Shown here piece after piece: positions 14,401 through 26,573 of a stretch of DNA of 64,000 nucleotides. This stretch comes from Brevipalpus yothersi (taxonomy: Eukaryota; Arthropoda; Arachnida; Trombidiformes; Tenuipalpidae). The DNA is taken from the NCBI GenBank assembly GCA_003956705.1, contig QZCP01000056.1, positions 1 to 64,000 on the forward strand. The letters are read 5' to 3'. Made by a program: the position numbers and the translations under genes. Under the pieces are notes generated by a model. That model saw only the letters and a list, made by a program, of their open reading frames with translations, was not told the origin of the DNA and made no database searches. Each line of letters starts with the position of its first letter. Position 1 is the first letter of the stretch.

Positions 14401-15789
14401 TCTCAATTATTTCAATTCCGGATAATCAGTGGAAAAAGGAGACATGCAATTCTCTATAGAATATGGAAAATTTCAGAATCGTTTCGCTTTCAACTGACTG
14501 ACTACGACTAATTCTTGTAACAATACATGTATATCATGTTCCAAAGCTTTCCAACTTTATCGTACTCTTTTTGAAATATCGAAACTCGAACCTGAAAAAA
14601 ATCATTCAATTGAGATTTACACCATCATAGATGTTGGATTTGGTTCGTTCTGATCTATCAGACTGATTTATTCATCGAAAAAATGACAAGTCCATCACTC
14701 TTGACACAACATTTAATGAATATTTTGACATGCTCAAGTCAGTGATCCACAAAACAAAGGATTATCATTCCAAGTGACTTTAATCACAAATTTATTAGGC
14801 TATTGAAGTAAATTCTCGAGGTAATTAAGATGGAATGTAAGTGAGATTGATTTGGTTTACGGTGTCTTTGCTCATCTTTAGTATCTTCGAAGCTATTATG
14901 TCTTTGAATGCAAGTTTTTCAATGCTCATGAATAGTTTCCAGAATGTTCCTATCTCTCTAGTAGTCAATACCATCATTGGAAAGTTTTTATGGGCTTAAT
15001 TCACGAATTTAAGATATTTCAAATTGCTTCTGGAAAGTCTAGCGCTGAACACCTATTTCAAGGAATTCTTTTAACTTAAAAAGTTTGTTTGATTATCGAT
15101 TTTGAATGAAAATACTGTTTGATGTAGATGAGAATGATTTAAGTGTGAATGTTTTTCATGGAGAAAAAATTGTTCTCTAATGATATTTTTGAGCGATTGT
15201 GTTTATACCATTCACCATAAATCATTTCTATCAATCTTACAGTAGCAAGAGTAGGTAAATCGACAAGATTTCTCTAAGTACGATTTTTACATCATGATGA
15301 TGTGAGTAGAGTTGGAAAACCGTAGGCAAGCAAATCTTTTCAACACACACAATTGAAGATTTGAAAAATTGAATCTAAGAAATACATAGCCAGAAAGCAT
15401 GTCGTTTATCACTCAAAATATTATGCTGAATGTTTGCCCATTTGCTCATAGTATAAGAGATATTCTCTGCCCCTCTCTCTCTCTCTCTTTTTTTACTCTT
15501 CTATTCATATTTACTCATCATTTCTCTTCTTATCCAAAGAGGAACAAGATTCACGCTGTTTATGTCATCAAGAGTTTGAACAGCCCATGAAATCATTTCG
15601 CTTCAATCGTATGCTTTTACTATGGATGATTTTGAGGATGGTACAAGCAACTGTAAGTAACAATAACATCAGACAGACAATCTTTTTTTCGGGACAATTC
15701 TCATGCACAACAGGAAAAGAGGAAAAAGATTTTTGGAATCCTGAAATCCAGTGGTATTCTCTCAATGGTGTAAGTGAAGCGTCGAAACA

Positions 15790-15794
15790 TGAAG

Positions 15795-15878
<84 letters not shown>
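15790..15878. repeat. Compound (GAAA)n-(GA)n microsatellite
   Basis: Several GAAA units pass into roughly 50 bases of GA. The transition suggests the GA array grew beside an older tetranucleotide array. Confidence 0.93.
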
Positions 15879-15880
<2 letters not shown>

Positions 15881-16850
15881 TGTTGAAACTTAAAACTTGC
15901 TAAAGGGAATGATGAGACAGATGATAAAAGGACTGTTCAAAATTTTTGGTGAATGATGAGAATGGTCCTTTGAACAAGTGTGAAAACATCAGGCTATACT
16001 TCGATCGTAAAAGTGTTTATGGAGGAGGAGGGAGGAGGAAAGAAAGTTATCCTAGAGTATGCAGAAAAGAGGCTTTTAAGGAGCTCAGGGAAAACGATTT
16101 TTTACCATTTAAAAGTTCTCTTTCTCATGGATATATAGAGGAGGCGAAAGAAAAAAGTGTTTCGTGTGATAACAATCTTGATTGTTGACTGGAAATCTAT
16201 TGTGAACTTTTATACAATGTTTGTTCACCTGGAAGAACTTATGGCAGATCTTGTAAGGAGAAGAAAAATTGACCGAAGCGAAGAAAAAAGATAGATAATG
16301 ATATATAAATATACATATATAAAAAGAAGTGAAAATAAAATAAAAATTATCACTTTATAAATCATAATTAAGTTTGATAATGAAAATTTTCTCTTTCTTT
16401 CTTTCTTACATGAATAAGATGGATGAAGTGGAATGCAAAATATGAAGATGATGATATGAATGGTAGCCCATTGAACTCTTCCAGTAGTGATGGTGATAAA
16501 AGTTTTCAAAAAATTTGATGATACTATTAATGATGAAGATGAAAAGTTCATGGCGAAACGAAAAACATATACACCTCGTATATCGGATAAAGATGATCAA
16601 AATTTTATACACACACTTACACTAAAACACACAAACTAATAGACACACAAGCTCATAGTATTTTATATATCAATACTCAAATTGAAAGTCAATTCCAATT
16701 GAATATACATACACCAACATTTATAATAAGTTCGTAACATCCGTCCGATTTATTCGACAGAACTGAAACTATCTTTCTCCAGAACAGAACTTTATCTCCA
16801 TCTCACTTGAAAAGAGAATCTCTTTCCAAAAGAGAGAGCAAAAAAAGATT

Positions 16851-16950
16851 CTCTCTCTCTCAAGTGAGTCAAGAGAGAGAGAAAAGAGAGAGAAAAGAGA
16901 GAGAAAAGAGAGAGAAAAGAGAGAGAAAAGAGAGAGAAAATAGTCTCTCT
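16851..16950. repeat. 11-bp GA-rich minisatellite flanked by inverted CT runs
   Basis: About six tandem copies of an 11-bp unit (aaaagagagag) occupy roughly 16872-16940. CT-rich runs lie on both sides (16851-16861 and 16942-16951), reverse complementary to the unit, so the array sits between arms that could fold back on it. Confidence 0.8.
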
Positions 16951-17749
16951 CAAGGCTGCCGGTATACTTACATTTCAAGTCAATAGATGTAGTTACTTGT
17001 AAGTATGACATCATCGACGATCATCAGAAATTCTGAATCTTGTTGTTGATGATCTGAAATTTTTCTGACTCATGATGTCAACATGATAATCTCGACAACA
17101 TCATCAACACCATCATCATCAAAGTAAACATGAGAAATTAGTTTGATTGATTTTATGTTAATTAATGAGGAGAGAGAGAATTTATTTTGAATTGTGAAAC
17201 TTTGTTTTTTACTCACTTTTCATGTGTGAATATGATGATGATAATTTTAAGTGTGTATGTATGATCTGTGAACGATAAATACGTGTGTGTATGTGTGTGA
17301 TATGATATTGCGAAAAAGACATCATCATTTTCGGCTTTTTGATAGCACTCGATTCACCTTCTATACGTGTGTGTTAATGTGTCCATTTTTAGTTGTTAGT
17401 GTCTAACTATATGTATGTGTGTGTATATTCCCCAAAATTCGATAGTATCTGGATGAAGTGTTCATTCTATCCATGTCTATCGATGAAAAGAGAGACATGA
17501 AGAGATGAATGATGACTATTAATATGAATTCAAATATTCATTATGTGTAAATATACATACAAATATACATACACACACATTAATATCCTCTTGCTGCCGA
17601 GTTCTTTGGTGGAAAATTAAGTCCTTTCTTCTTTTACCCCTCTCTTTTCTTCCAACGTTCATTTTTTCTTCCCTCTCTTTCTCAAAACCAATCAATTAAT
17701 AGTAAATAAGCATATATTCATTAGTACACTAGTGTGTGTGTGCGTGGAA

Positions 17750-20700
17750 ATGTATTTGAGATTCCGTTTTCGATGGAGTCTCTACCGGATAATCATATTG
17801 ACTGCATTAGTGTGGATACTTTTGGGTTTCAGTGTAATGGTCTATTATATGGACTGTTTAGGTAGTAGTGCTATCAATTGTGTTGGTGGTAAACAACGTA
17901 AAGTGTTCAGTCAATCACAATCTGATACCGGCAGTAGAGACGGTAAGCCGATTGAGCTTGATTCTGTGATTCATGAACAGTCCATCGATCATCCTGGTGA
18001 TTTGATTAAAGATAAAAGTAAAAATGATGTGTCGACTGTATTACCACCATACAAGTCGGAACAATTACGATCATGGAAACCACCCATAATACGATCCAAT
18101 CCACGCTCATGGCCGGGAGAAGGTGGTCGTGCGGTGACCATACCGAAAGAAGATGAAGCAATGAAAAATGAGAAATTTAAATTAAATCAATTTAATATTC
18201 TTGCTAGTGATAAAATAGCATTAAATCGAACACTGCCAGATGTTCGTATGAAATCGTGCAAATATAAAACTTTACCAAAACTATTACCACCGACTAGTAT
18301 AGTGATTGTATTTCATAATGAAGCATGGTCAACTCTATTGCGAACAGTCCATAGTATTATTCGTACATCACCACGTGCATTATTGGAAGAAATTATTCTC
18401 GTCGATGATGCCAGTGAAAGAGATTATCTTGGATCAAAATTGGAAAAATATGTCGCTACACTACCGGTACCAGTGCATGTACTTCGAACTGAAAAGAGAT
18501 CTGGACTTATCCGGGCTCGACTTATGGGTGCTGCTATTGTGAAAGCTCCGGTGATTACATTTTTAGATGCTCATTGTGAATGTACCAATGCTTGGCTTGA
18601 AACACTTCTTGCCCGTATTGCTGAAGATCGAACTCGGGTTGTATCGCCCATAATTGATGTGATAAATGATGAAAATTTTGAATATGTTCCCGCGTCTGAT
18701 ATGACATGGGGAGGCTTCAATTGGAAGCTCAATTTCAGATGGTATCGTGTTCCTCAACGTGAAATGGACAGACGAAAAAACGATAAAAGTGAGCCAGTTA
18801 GGTAAGATATCATGTGTTTTCCTTTAATGACTATTTTGGTTTCGAAACCTCTACTACTACTACTGTCTGACTGGAGGGTTCAGAAATAGAGTTGGTAAAT
18901 TGTCGATTGAGATGACAATCCATATGAAGAGTTACTTGTGACTCTATTAAATTTGAGCTTCAATTCGACTTTTTTCTCATCCTCATTCAACTTCTTGATG
19001 GTTTTTTCTCATCTACTTCACTTCCTTCTACTTCCAACCTCTATCTCCGCTTTCAGCACCAACTTGCGTGTTATGATTTATCTTTTCAATCGCATTGTTT
19101 CTTTCTTGTTCACTCACTTGCTTAATTATCAAATTAATCGCATTCTTCTTTTCCATCGTTCATCTTCGTTCTTCAGAACTCCCACTATGGCTGGTGGTCT
19201 GTTTTCAATAGATAAAGATTATTTTGAGTACCTCGGAAAATATGATGAAGGAATGGAAATATGGGGTGGTGAAAATCTAGAATTAAGTTTTCGGGTATGT
19301 TGGCAACTTTTTTCTCTTTCTTACCATTTGAAACTCTTCTTATTCAAGTGTAAATACTCACGATGCATTTTTCTCACATTTTTTTTCTCTCTCTCTCTCT
19401 CCAAAACTATCTTACTGATCCATCCCCGCCGTTCTCAACGAAAAATTTGTTCTCAACCTTGATTTGGCCTATTTCATCCTGCTAACTACCATGGTTGAAT
19501 GAAATCTTTCTCCATCGGACTTCACCAAATTCTAACTCATGAAATTTCGTGTCTTCTTCCTCCATCATTTCCCTCTCTTTCTCTCTCCCACCCTTCTCAC
19601 GTGTGTCCCATCTTCACACTGTTTTTCCTCTCATATCTATTCTCTTTTCCCCCATCATTTATTCTGATTCCACCTCGCTACATGGATGATTCGGGGCATT
19701 TGAATTGATAACCAATCCGATCGGGAACACGGCATTCATGATCATCTCCGATATGGTCTGTTACGTCACAATGTTTGCACCGATACGGACCCATTAATGG
19801 CTCCTCTCACCTTCGTCGCGATGAATTGATACCAAACATCAACGATGTGGAAAAAACCATTCACTAACCCCCATCATGAATCTCAAACAAACGATTTGAA
19901 TTCATCGACGCAAAAATATGTGCTATTTCATGTTTCCTCCCTTTACAAATTTTCACAAATCCTGTATGCTTCCTTTTGCTCCGCATCTTATGCTTCCTCT
20001 GTCTTTTCTATTTCCTCTCGCTTTTATTCCGCCGATTATCATTTGATCACACATGCTACCATTGCTTAGGTATGGATGTGTGGTGGAACCTTGGAGATAG
20101 CAACTTGCTCGCATGTAGGTCATGTTTTCAGGAAATCTACTCCTTACACATTCCCTGGAGGAACAACCAAAATAGTCAATCATAATAATGCACGTTTAGC
20201 TGAAGTTTGGCTGGATGAGTGGAAAGAATTCTATTATGCCATGAACCCAGCGGCTAAAAAAGTGGACAAAGGTGACCTCACGGAACGCATTGAGTTACGT
20301 AAAAATCTCAAGTGTAAAAGCTTCCGTTGGTATCTAGAAAATATCTATCCAGAATCTCAGATGCCTTTAGATTACTTCTCATTGGGTGAGATAAGCAATG
20401 TTGCCAATAACTACTGTCTTGATACTTATGGCCGTAAGAATGGTGAAAATGTTGCTGTTAGTCGGTGCCATGGTTTAGGAGGCAATCAGGTAGGTTTTAA
20501 TTAGAGAAGAAGCCGCCTTTTTTATTGACTGATTCGCGGTGTCAGTTATCCAAGAGCGATAGGAAAAGTAACTGATCCAATCCAATCCTTTTGGGGTGGC
20601 TCAGAGCAAACAGACTGTATGTTTATTCATCCTCCATTTTATTTTCCTAGGTATTCGCCTACACCAAGCGGAAGCAAATAATGTCAGATGATAATTGTTT

Positions 20701-21022
20701 GGATGCTGAAAGTAAAACAGAACCTGTTCGCTTAATAAGATGTCATGGTATGGGAGGAAATCAATTTTGGGATTACAATTCGCGAGATCAAACAATAGTG
20801 CATCTTAACACGGGCCTCTGCTTAGACAAACCAGATCCAACTAAGGATGCAACGCTTCCTCAGCTCAATGAATGTGATGGCCGGGTATCTCAAAAGTGGA
20901 AATTGTCATCGAACTTCAAATGGCAAGCATCAAATCATCAAGAAGATATAGATCAAGATGTTCCTGATGAAGAGATGAATGCAATTAACAATGGTCACAA
21001 CAAGAACGCTGATAAAAGTTAG
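17750..21022 (+). CDS. Polypeptide N-acetylgalactosaminyltransferase, GALNT1/13-like
   Basis: Four exons: 17750-18801, 19177-19294, 20070-20489 and 20651-21022, all with GT/AG borders, giving 653 residues. The enzyme transfers GalNAc from UDP-GalNAc to Ser/Thr and so starts mucin-type O-glycosylation in the Golgi. It is a type II membrane protein: a short basic N-terminus, a membrane anchor at about residues 9-33, a Ser/Lys-rich stem, a GT-A (GT2/GT27) catalytic domain from about 180 with the manganese-binding D273-A-H275, the Gal/GalNAc-T motif RTPTMAGGLFSI through WGGENLELSFR spanning exons 1-3, and a C-terminal ricin-type lectin domain from about 495. Exon 3 text such as CSHVGHVFRKSTPYTFPGG and RWYLENIYPESQ is closest to vertebrate GALNT1/GALNT13. 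The first lectin repeat lacks the usual QxW Trp. The ATG at 17750 was chosen because the upstream in-frame codon is GTG. Orthology within the family is inferred. Confidence 0.95.
18802..20650 (+). other. Introns of the GalNAc-transferase gene
   Basis: Three introns lie between the four coding exons: 18802-19176, 19295-20069 and 20490-20650. The second is the largest (775 nt) and is rich in TC patches. ORFs that run through these introns are read-through artefacts and break the conserved family alignment. Confidence 0.9.
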
Positions 21023-24000
21023 ACCTCAAACATTTCAAAGTTTTTTGGTCACGTTGAAACTGTGCCTCTACTTGTCAAACTATCGTTTTTTGAGTGATGG
21101 TTCTGCCACTGTTCTATCGTTTAATTATCATCTATCCAGGCTTTCATTGACACACTCAAATGGACAATTTTTTTGTCTCTCTTGCCAAAACGAGACAATG
21201 AGCATCGAAAAATGTCCATCAAGTTCCAAATCATTTGGTCAACATTCCTCACCCCTTGAATATCTCAAGTCAATCTCATAAAACTTCTTAAATATGTGCC
21301 TTTAGAGAGTTTTCTCATCCCATAGATAATCTATGGATCTCGCTTACTTCATGAAAATTTGGATTAGAGAACTAAATTTTTTAGCGAAAATTTGTTGTAA
21401 TGGTTCTTTTTCATCCAAGATGTGGATCCAAGCCGGGAGAAGAGAGTACCAAGGTCTAACAAATCAATCATCAGAAAGGTTACCTCTTCTAACATCTTGC
21501 ATTTCTCAACTAATCATCTTTTTTGGTCTTTTTTGTATCATCTTCCTCACTGGTGAATGTCCTCACTACTAGATCTCCTGATCTCTTTAGCATACGTGAA
21601 AAATTTTACTACTTTACACTTCTCCCTAGAAAAGTTCTCCGGATTAAATCTTGGGCTCCCCTTGGGATCGATCATTCAATTCACTTGGAGCAACTCTTTC
21701 ATAATTGGTCAAGCTCCATGAAGCCATTAGTTAGCAGTCGAGTCGTTCTTTCAATCTTGAATGTTCATCCTGTTTCTTCAGAGCCCTAGTTTTTGTGATC
21801 ATGAACATAATTCATCTTACCTTTACATCTTGTTCAAATGAAGTCTCTTTAAGTTATTATTGCATTGATTAAATCACAACTCCTATGAAGTTGTCGATTT
21901 CTTAGAAATTATTTCACATTGAATTGTTGTTTTCTCTCTCTCCCCCTTCTTACTATTCAAAGCAACCGACAGAATTTCGAAAATTTCTAATAATACAAAC
22001 TTATCTCATCTTCTAGCATCACCAGCAAGAGGGAGAGAAAAAGCGAAAGAGAAAGTTTTGATGTTGGAAGGAGTGTGAAGTTTAGTATTAATAGTAGAAG
22101 AGTGGATCAAATTCTTCCATCCTTGTCATCGGGCTGCTTACATTTGAGTTACTTCTATTGCTATGGACTTTCTTGTTCTCGACAAAACGATCGTGGAGAT
22201 TTCATATTAACGAGAAGAAATCATATTATCAGCAATTTTCATTCATTGTATTCGAATGTCAAAATTTTGACAAGATTGTAGTAGAAGAGTGCAGTGAGAA
22301 AATGAGAGAAAAAATTCTGAAAATCATTTCCGAATTAAATTTTAGTCTTCCAGTAAAAAGGTAGAAAATGAGCAAAAGATTTCAATTTTTGACATGGTTG
22401 CGAAATTTTTCCACGATATCTCTCCAACGATTCTCTTGAATGGGAATCAGTTGATGGTATGAAAGAGAATTAAATTAATTGTACCATTGTTAAAACCTGA
22501 AAAGTTCATAAGTTTGTGGAAACAGGATACAGTTTTGGCTATCAACAGCCAGAAGTACCGGTTAAATCGATGCGTCGGGACAAGAATAATTAGAAGGGTA
22601 CTTTGATTGCTGGTGATGATAAAATTTTCTCAGAATAATGATTATGATGCTGTCTATTCATTAGTCAACTTTCATACCCTGTTGTCAAGTCGCAGAATAG
22701 CACTGAACAAGCTGTTTGAGGAACTTATGAAAGGTAGATTACTCAGGAAGAGACTAAAGATAACAAGATAATTGAATAATTTTTCTTGACGTTGACTTGA
22801 CGAAAAACAAATTCACTCTCCGGTGTCATGTAAAATGAGTGATGACCAGGATCATTTTAGGTAGCATTTTGGTCGGTATATAAAACAGTCCATTTACCTT
22901 ATCACATGCGTATGTATATTTATCTAGAGCTACGGGAATTGATCATCATCAAATTATGTACCATAAAAAAAATCTGGGTTTATCAGGATCCCTGAGAAAA
23001 TTATACCAACAGACGTTATTGTAGACCTTGAACTTCGTTCCAGTATATCACTCTATCACTATAAATCACACAAGCTTAGTCTCCGTTTTTTGTGACTTTT
23101 GTGATCAGAAATATCCGATAATTTGTTGATGGACCATTTTCGTTGTTACATTCCTCTATGATCTCTTGGAAGAATCAATTTTTTCTTCAAATTTCATTCT
23201 ATCAAAGCACAAAAAGGATTATCACACTAAGGCAGTAAATTGTTTGCTGCGAAATGAACAATGGTCTCATCTCATGAGGATCTTTAGCAGAATTTTTTCA
23301 ATAAAAAAATTAATATCTTTCTGATTTAAATTAAAACAAAAAAAATTGTGATGCATTCTGAATCGGTTCCCTGTTGGCACAATCTAATTTGTCCATGAGG
23401 AAATTTTCTCCTCTGTCTCTGAGCCCCAGGTACCTTGTTTTTCGTCATCAATCAATTATCAGACCAATTATCTCAATCATGCACTTCTTTTTGAAGTGTA
23501 TGCCCTCCAAAACAATCAGTTAACAATATTTCGGATTACCTAAATGGTTCGACCTTAACTTGATCAATCTTACGGAAGCGATATCGCCATTGGATCAGTC
23601 AATCTCGATACTCATGATTCATTCGACAAATATGATCTCCCAATTTGACTTGACCCACTGAATTTTCGACTGATCTAATTCAAATAATCAGGAAATGAAC
23701 GAGTTATGGCCATCATTTTCCATCTTCCTGGTCAAATGTCGGCCAATATGAATTATCGATTGTCTGTAACTTCGTTCGAACTTATGACCTTCAGTCAATT
23801 TTTTCTTCTTCTCACTTTTTTTCAATGTTGACACATTCTTCCAACTATCATGTTAGTTTTTCTTCCAATTTCACCATATAAATCAAATTAACTATTCCAC
23901 ATCATTTTGAGCGTTCAAGGTGGTATGAAGGAGGTTTTTTTTTGACAAGGTGAAGGTATTTTCCAATAAATTACCTAATTATTGCCTCCTCACTCAATGA

Positions 24001-26320
24001 TCCTTTGATATTTCCTTTGGATGAAATCTAGACATCTTTCAGGATAGCAATTCTGACGTTATTGATCAAATATTTCACCATTTTACATCTGTAAATCGTA
24101 CGATTTCAACTTTCATTTAACAATTCTTTCTCACTCGAGTGATCACTTTTCTCAAAATCAAAATCAGATCTGATCACCCCCATAATTGGATATGATTATT
24201 TAATAATGGTGATAATTTCTCCTTCCTACTGGATTCCAAGTCTAAACTGGTATATAGACTTGTCGATATGATCATCATTGATGATATGACAATCCGCATC
24301 TCTCTGGATGCTGGTTGCTGGTATTACTATCAAAACTGGTGGAAAAAATAGAGAGAGTGAAAGAGAGAGAGAGAGAGAGAGAGACAAATAAAAACTGTGA
24401 CCTCATCGATTATATTTAGGGAAAAGAGTTATATAATGATTGTCGGAAAAATAATAATTGTTCAATACTGGTTGCAGTATACATAAGAGTGTTTTGGTGA
24501 GACAACAACGTAATAGTAGAAAAAGGGAAGAAAAAATGAGTCAAATGATGGAAAGAAAATGCTTGAGTGTGTAAGGTGTTAGCGTCAGAAAGACTACTAT
24601 AAAATTGATCGTGTTCCACAACAAATGAAGTCATGAGAATGGTGATCAAAGATATATAATATTTGTTTATTGCTTCTTTCTCTCTGACTTTTCTGTATTC
24701 AATATGAAAAGAGTTGGAAATACATACACATAAGTACCAACATCTTTCTCTCTCTCTCTCGAAAATGTTGTGATTTTCCGTTGTTACTGATTTTTTCGTT
24801 ATCAGTCAAATGAATGAGAATCAGTTTCACTCAAAGTTCTAAATGAAATAGAATACATCCATGTCAACAGGTTTACTTTTCACTTGATATTTTATTAATC
24901 ATCACTATCAAAGTTCCAGTGTGAATTACACAAAATTTTTCTCTCCCTACCTTCTTTCATTTCTGAAATTCTTGAGCTGGAAAATTTATTTGCGTAGCCG
25001 TGAAAAAAAAAAGTATATACGAACTGCACACACAAACTCACACACTCATATATTCACACATATACAAATCGATAGGTTGATAATTTTATCACAATCAAGC
25101 CTAATGAGTAGTTCAATTTAGAGGACATACTCCAATACACACATACACATCTGCCTGTTAAGTTTCCTTCAACTTTTCCCCCCATTATTTTTGCTATGGA
25201 TGTCCTCCGATTCTCATTGTCGATCACACCAGTTATCATACACAGAGACCAATAATCTTCATTAGCTCATCCCTTTCTCTCTCTCTTTCTCTCTCTCTTT
25301 CTCCCTCTCTTTTCATTTATTGTGAAACAATACTAATTTTCTCATCAACTGTGGCAGCATTTGAATTGAAAAGTGAAAAGAAATTTTTTACTCTCTCTCT
25401 CTCTCTCTCTTTCTCATCAATCGTCATTTTTCCACAAAGTCTTAAGTTTTGATCATTGCTCTTGGTGAAGTCATCAGAGAAACAAGCCATCATCTTGCCA
25501 ACTTCCAAGTGCATCTGGGCTCTCTTTTCCTATGAGTGTGTGTCTATGTCTATGTATGTGTTTGACTTTTTATCTATTCTCGAATTCAATAGAGTGAACG
25601 AATAATAAACATTCAACAACGAGTATAAAAGTGTATCTCTTCAACATTTCTCAAGTGTCTTGACATTATTTATTATGAACTCATCTTCAAGTTAGTAGTC
25701 TTTTTTTTCTCTTTTATCCACATCGAAAATGCTTATTCAGCCTACTTTACTATCCACTCTTACTGTATCCATCAATAATTACTAATTTACGAACTTGCTA
25801 CTTTTCTTCCCAAACATTGAGTGGTAGCAATCTCTCTCTCTCTCTCTCTCTCTTTCTTACTGATTAGCACCGAATGGAAACTTTGAGGGTCTGATGATGA
25901 AGAATGTTGATGAGATAATCATCATCTCGATCCTTCTTCCACTGTTTTTCCCTCTTGTCATCTTTCTCTTGTCTCTTAATTTGCAACTTTAACCACTTCA
26001 TTTTTGCAAACAGTTCAGTGAGAGTCATGTTATTAGGTGTAAATAATTCGATTATAAGTTCTATTTCCTTCTTACACCGTTCAAAATTTGGAAAATGGAA
26101 AAAATTCCTCTCTCTCTATCGTTTTCCGATCAATCACACTATGGAATCAGTGAACAGAACGGAAATCCAAAAAATTTCTCCTATCAGCTCAATTTTCCTA
26201 CTTACCATTTCAACGATATGGATAAGAATGTCTATGACTATGTGCTAGGACAATCCAATGGCTGCTGTGGGTTGATAATGTAATTCATTAACATCGTTCG
26301 TTCTCTCTTCCGTATGTTTT

Positions 26321-26374
<54 letters not shown>

Positions 26375-26573
26375 ACCTTGTAATCCGATCTTCATCATAA
26401 CTACACTTTCCATTCGCTCATTGAACATGTGACTCTCTCTCTCTCTCTCTTTCGTGGGGTTGAATGTTTCCACTCAAGACTCCCTCCATTTTTGCATGAA
26501 CTTCGATATGATTGTGATACAGTTTCCGGGAATATTCATCGCCATCCATCGATAGAGTGGCTGAATACAAAAA
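21023..26573. other. 5.5-kb intergenic region
   Basis: No exon is recognisable on either strand. The first part is presumably the 3'UTR of the GalNAc-transferase. Several short TC/GA runs occur (24366-24383, 25273-25310, 25393-25412, 25831-25853). The last few hundred bases before 26574 are dense in CT runs and probably include the promoter and 5'UTR of the SLC26 gene. Confidence 0.55.
26320..26375. repeat. (CT)n microsatellite upstream of the SLC26 gene
   Basis: A CT run of about 50 bases with one TTT interruption, 200-250 bases before the predicted start codon; a second short CT run follows near 26431-26451. GA/CT arrays close to arthropod promoters can bind GAGA-type factors, but no function is shown here. 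Confidence 0.9.

Larger units (their letters stand above)
2226..17749. other. 15.5-kb gene-poor region with assembly gap
   Basis: No coding exon could be supported on either strand. ORFs are short, mostly start at TTG/GTG, and have the composition of AT-rich or CT-rich simple sequence. The region contains several microsatellites, an 11-bp minisatellite near 16.87 kb, TG/CA-rich patches (for example 17180-17420 and 17560-17580) and one N gap. Part or all of it could be the 5' intron of the minus-strand Ig gene, and the last few hundred bases the promoter and 5'UTR of the GalNAc-transferase. Confidence 0.5.
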
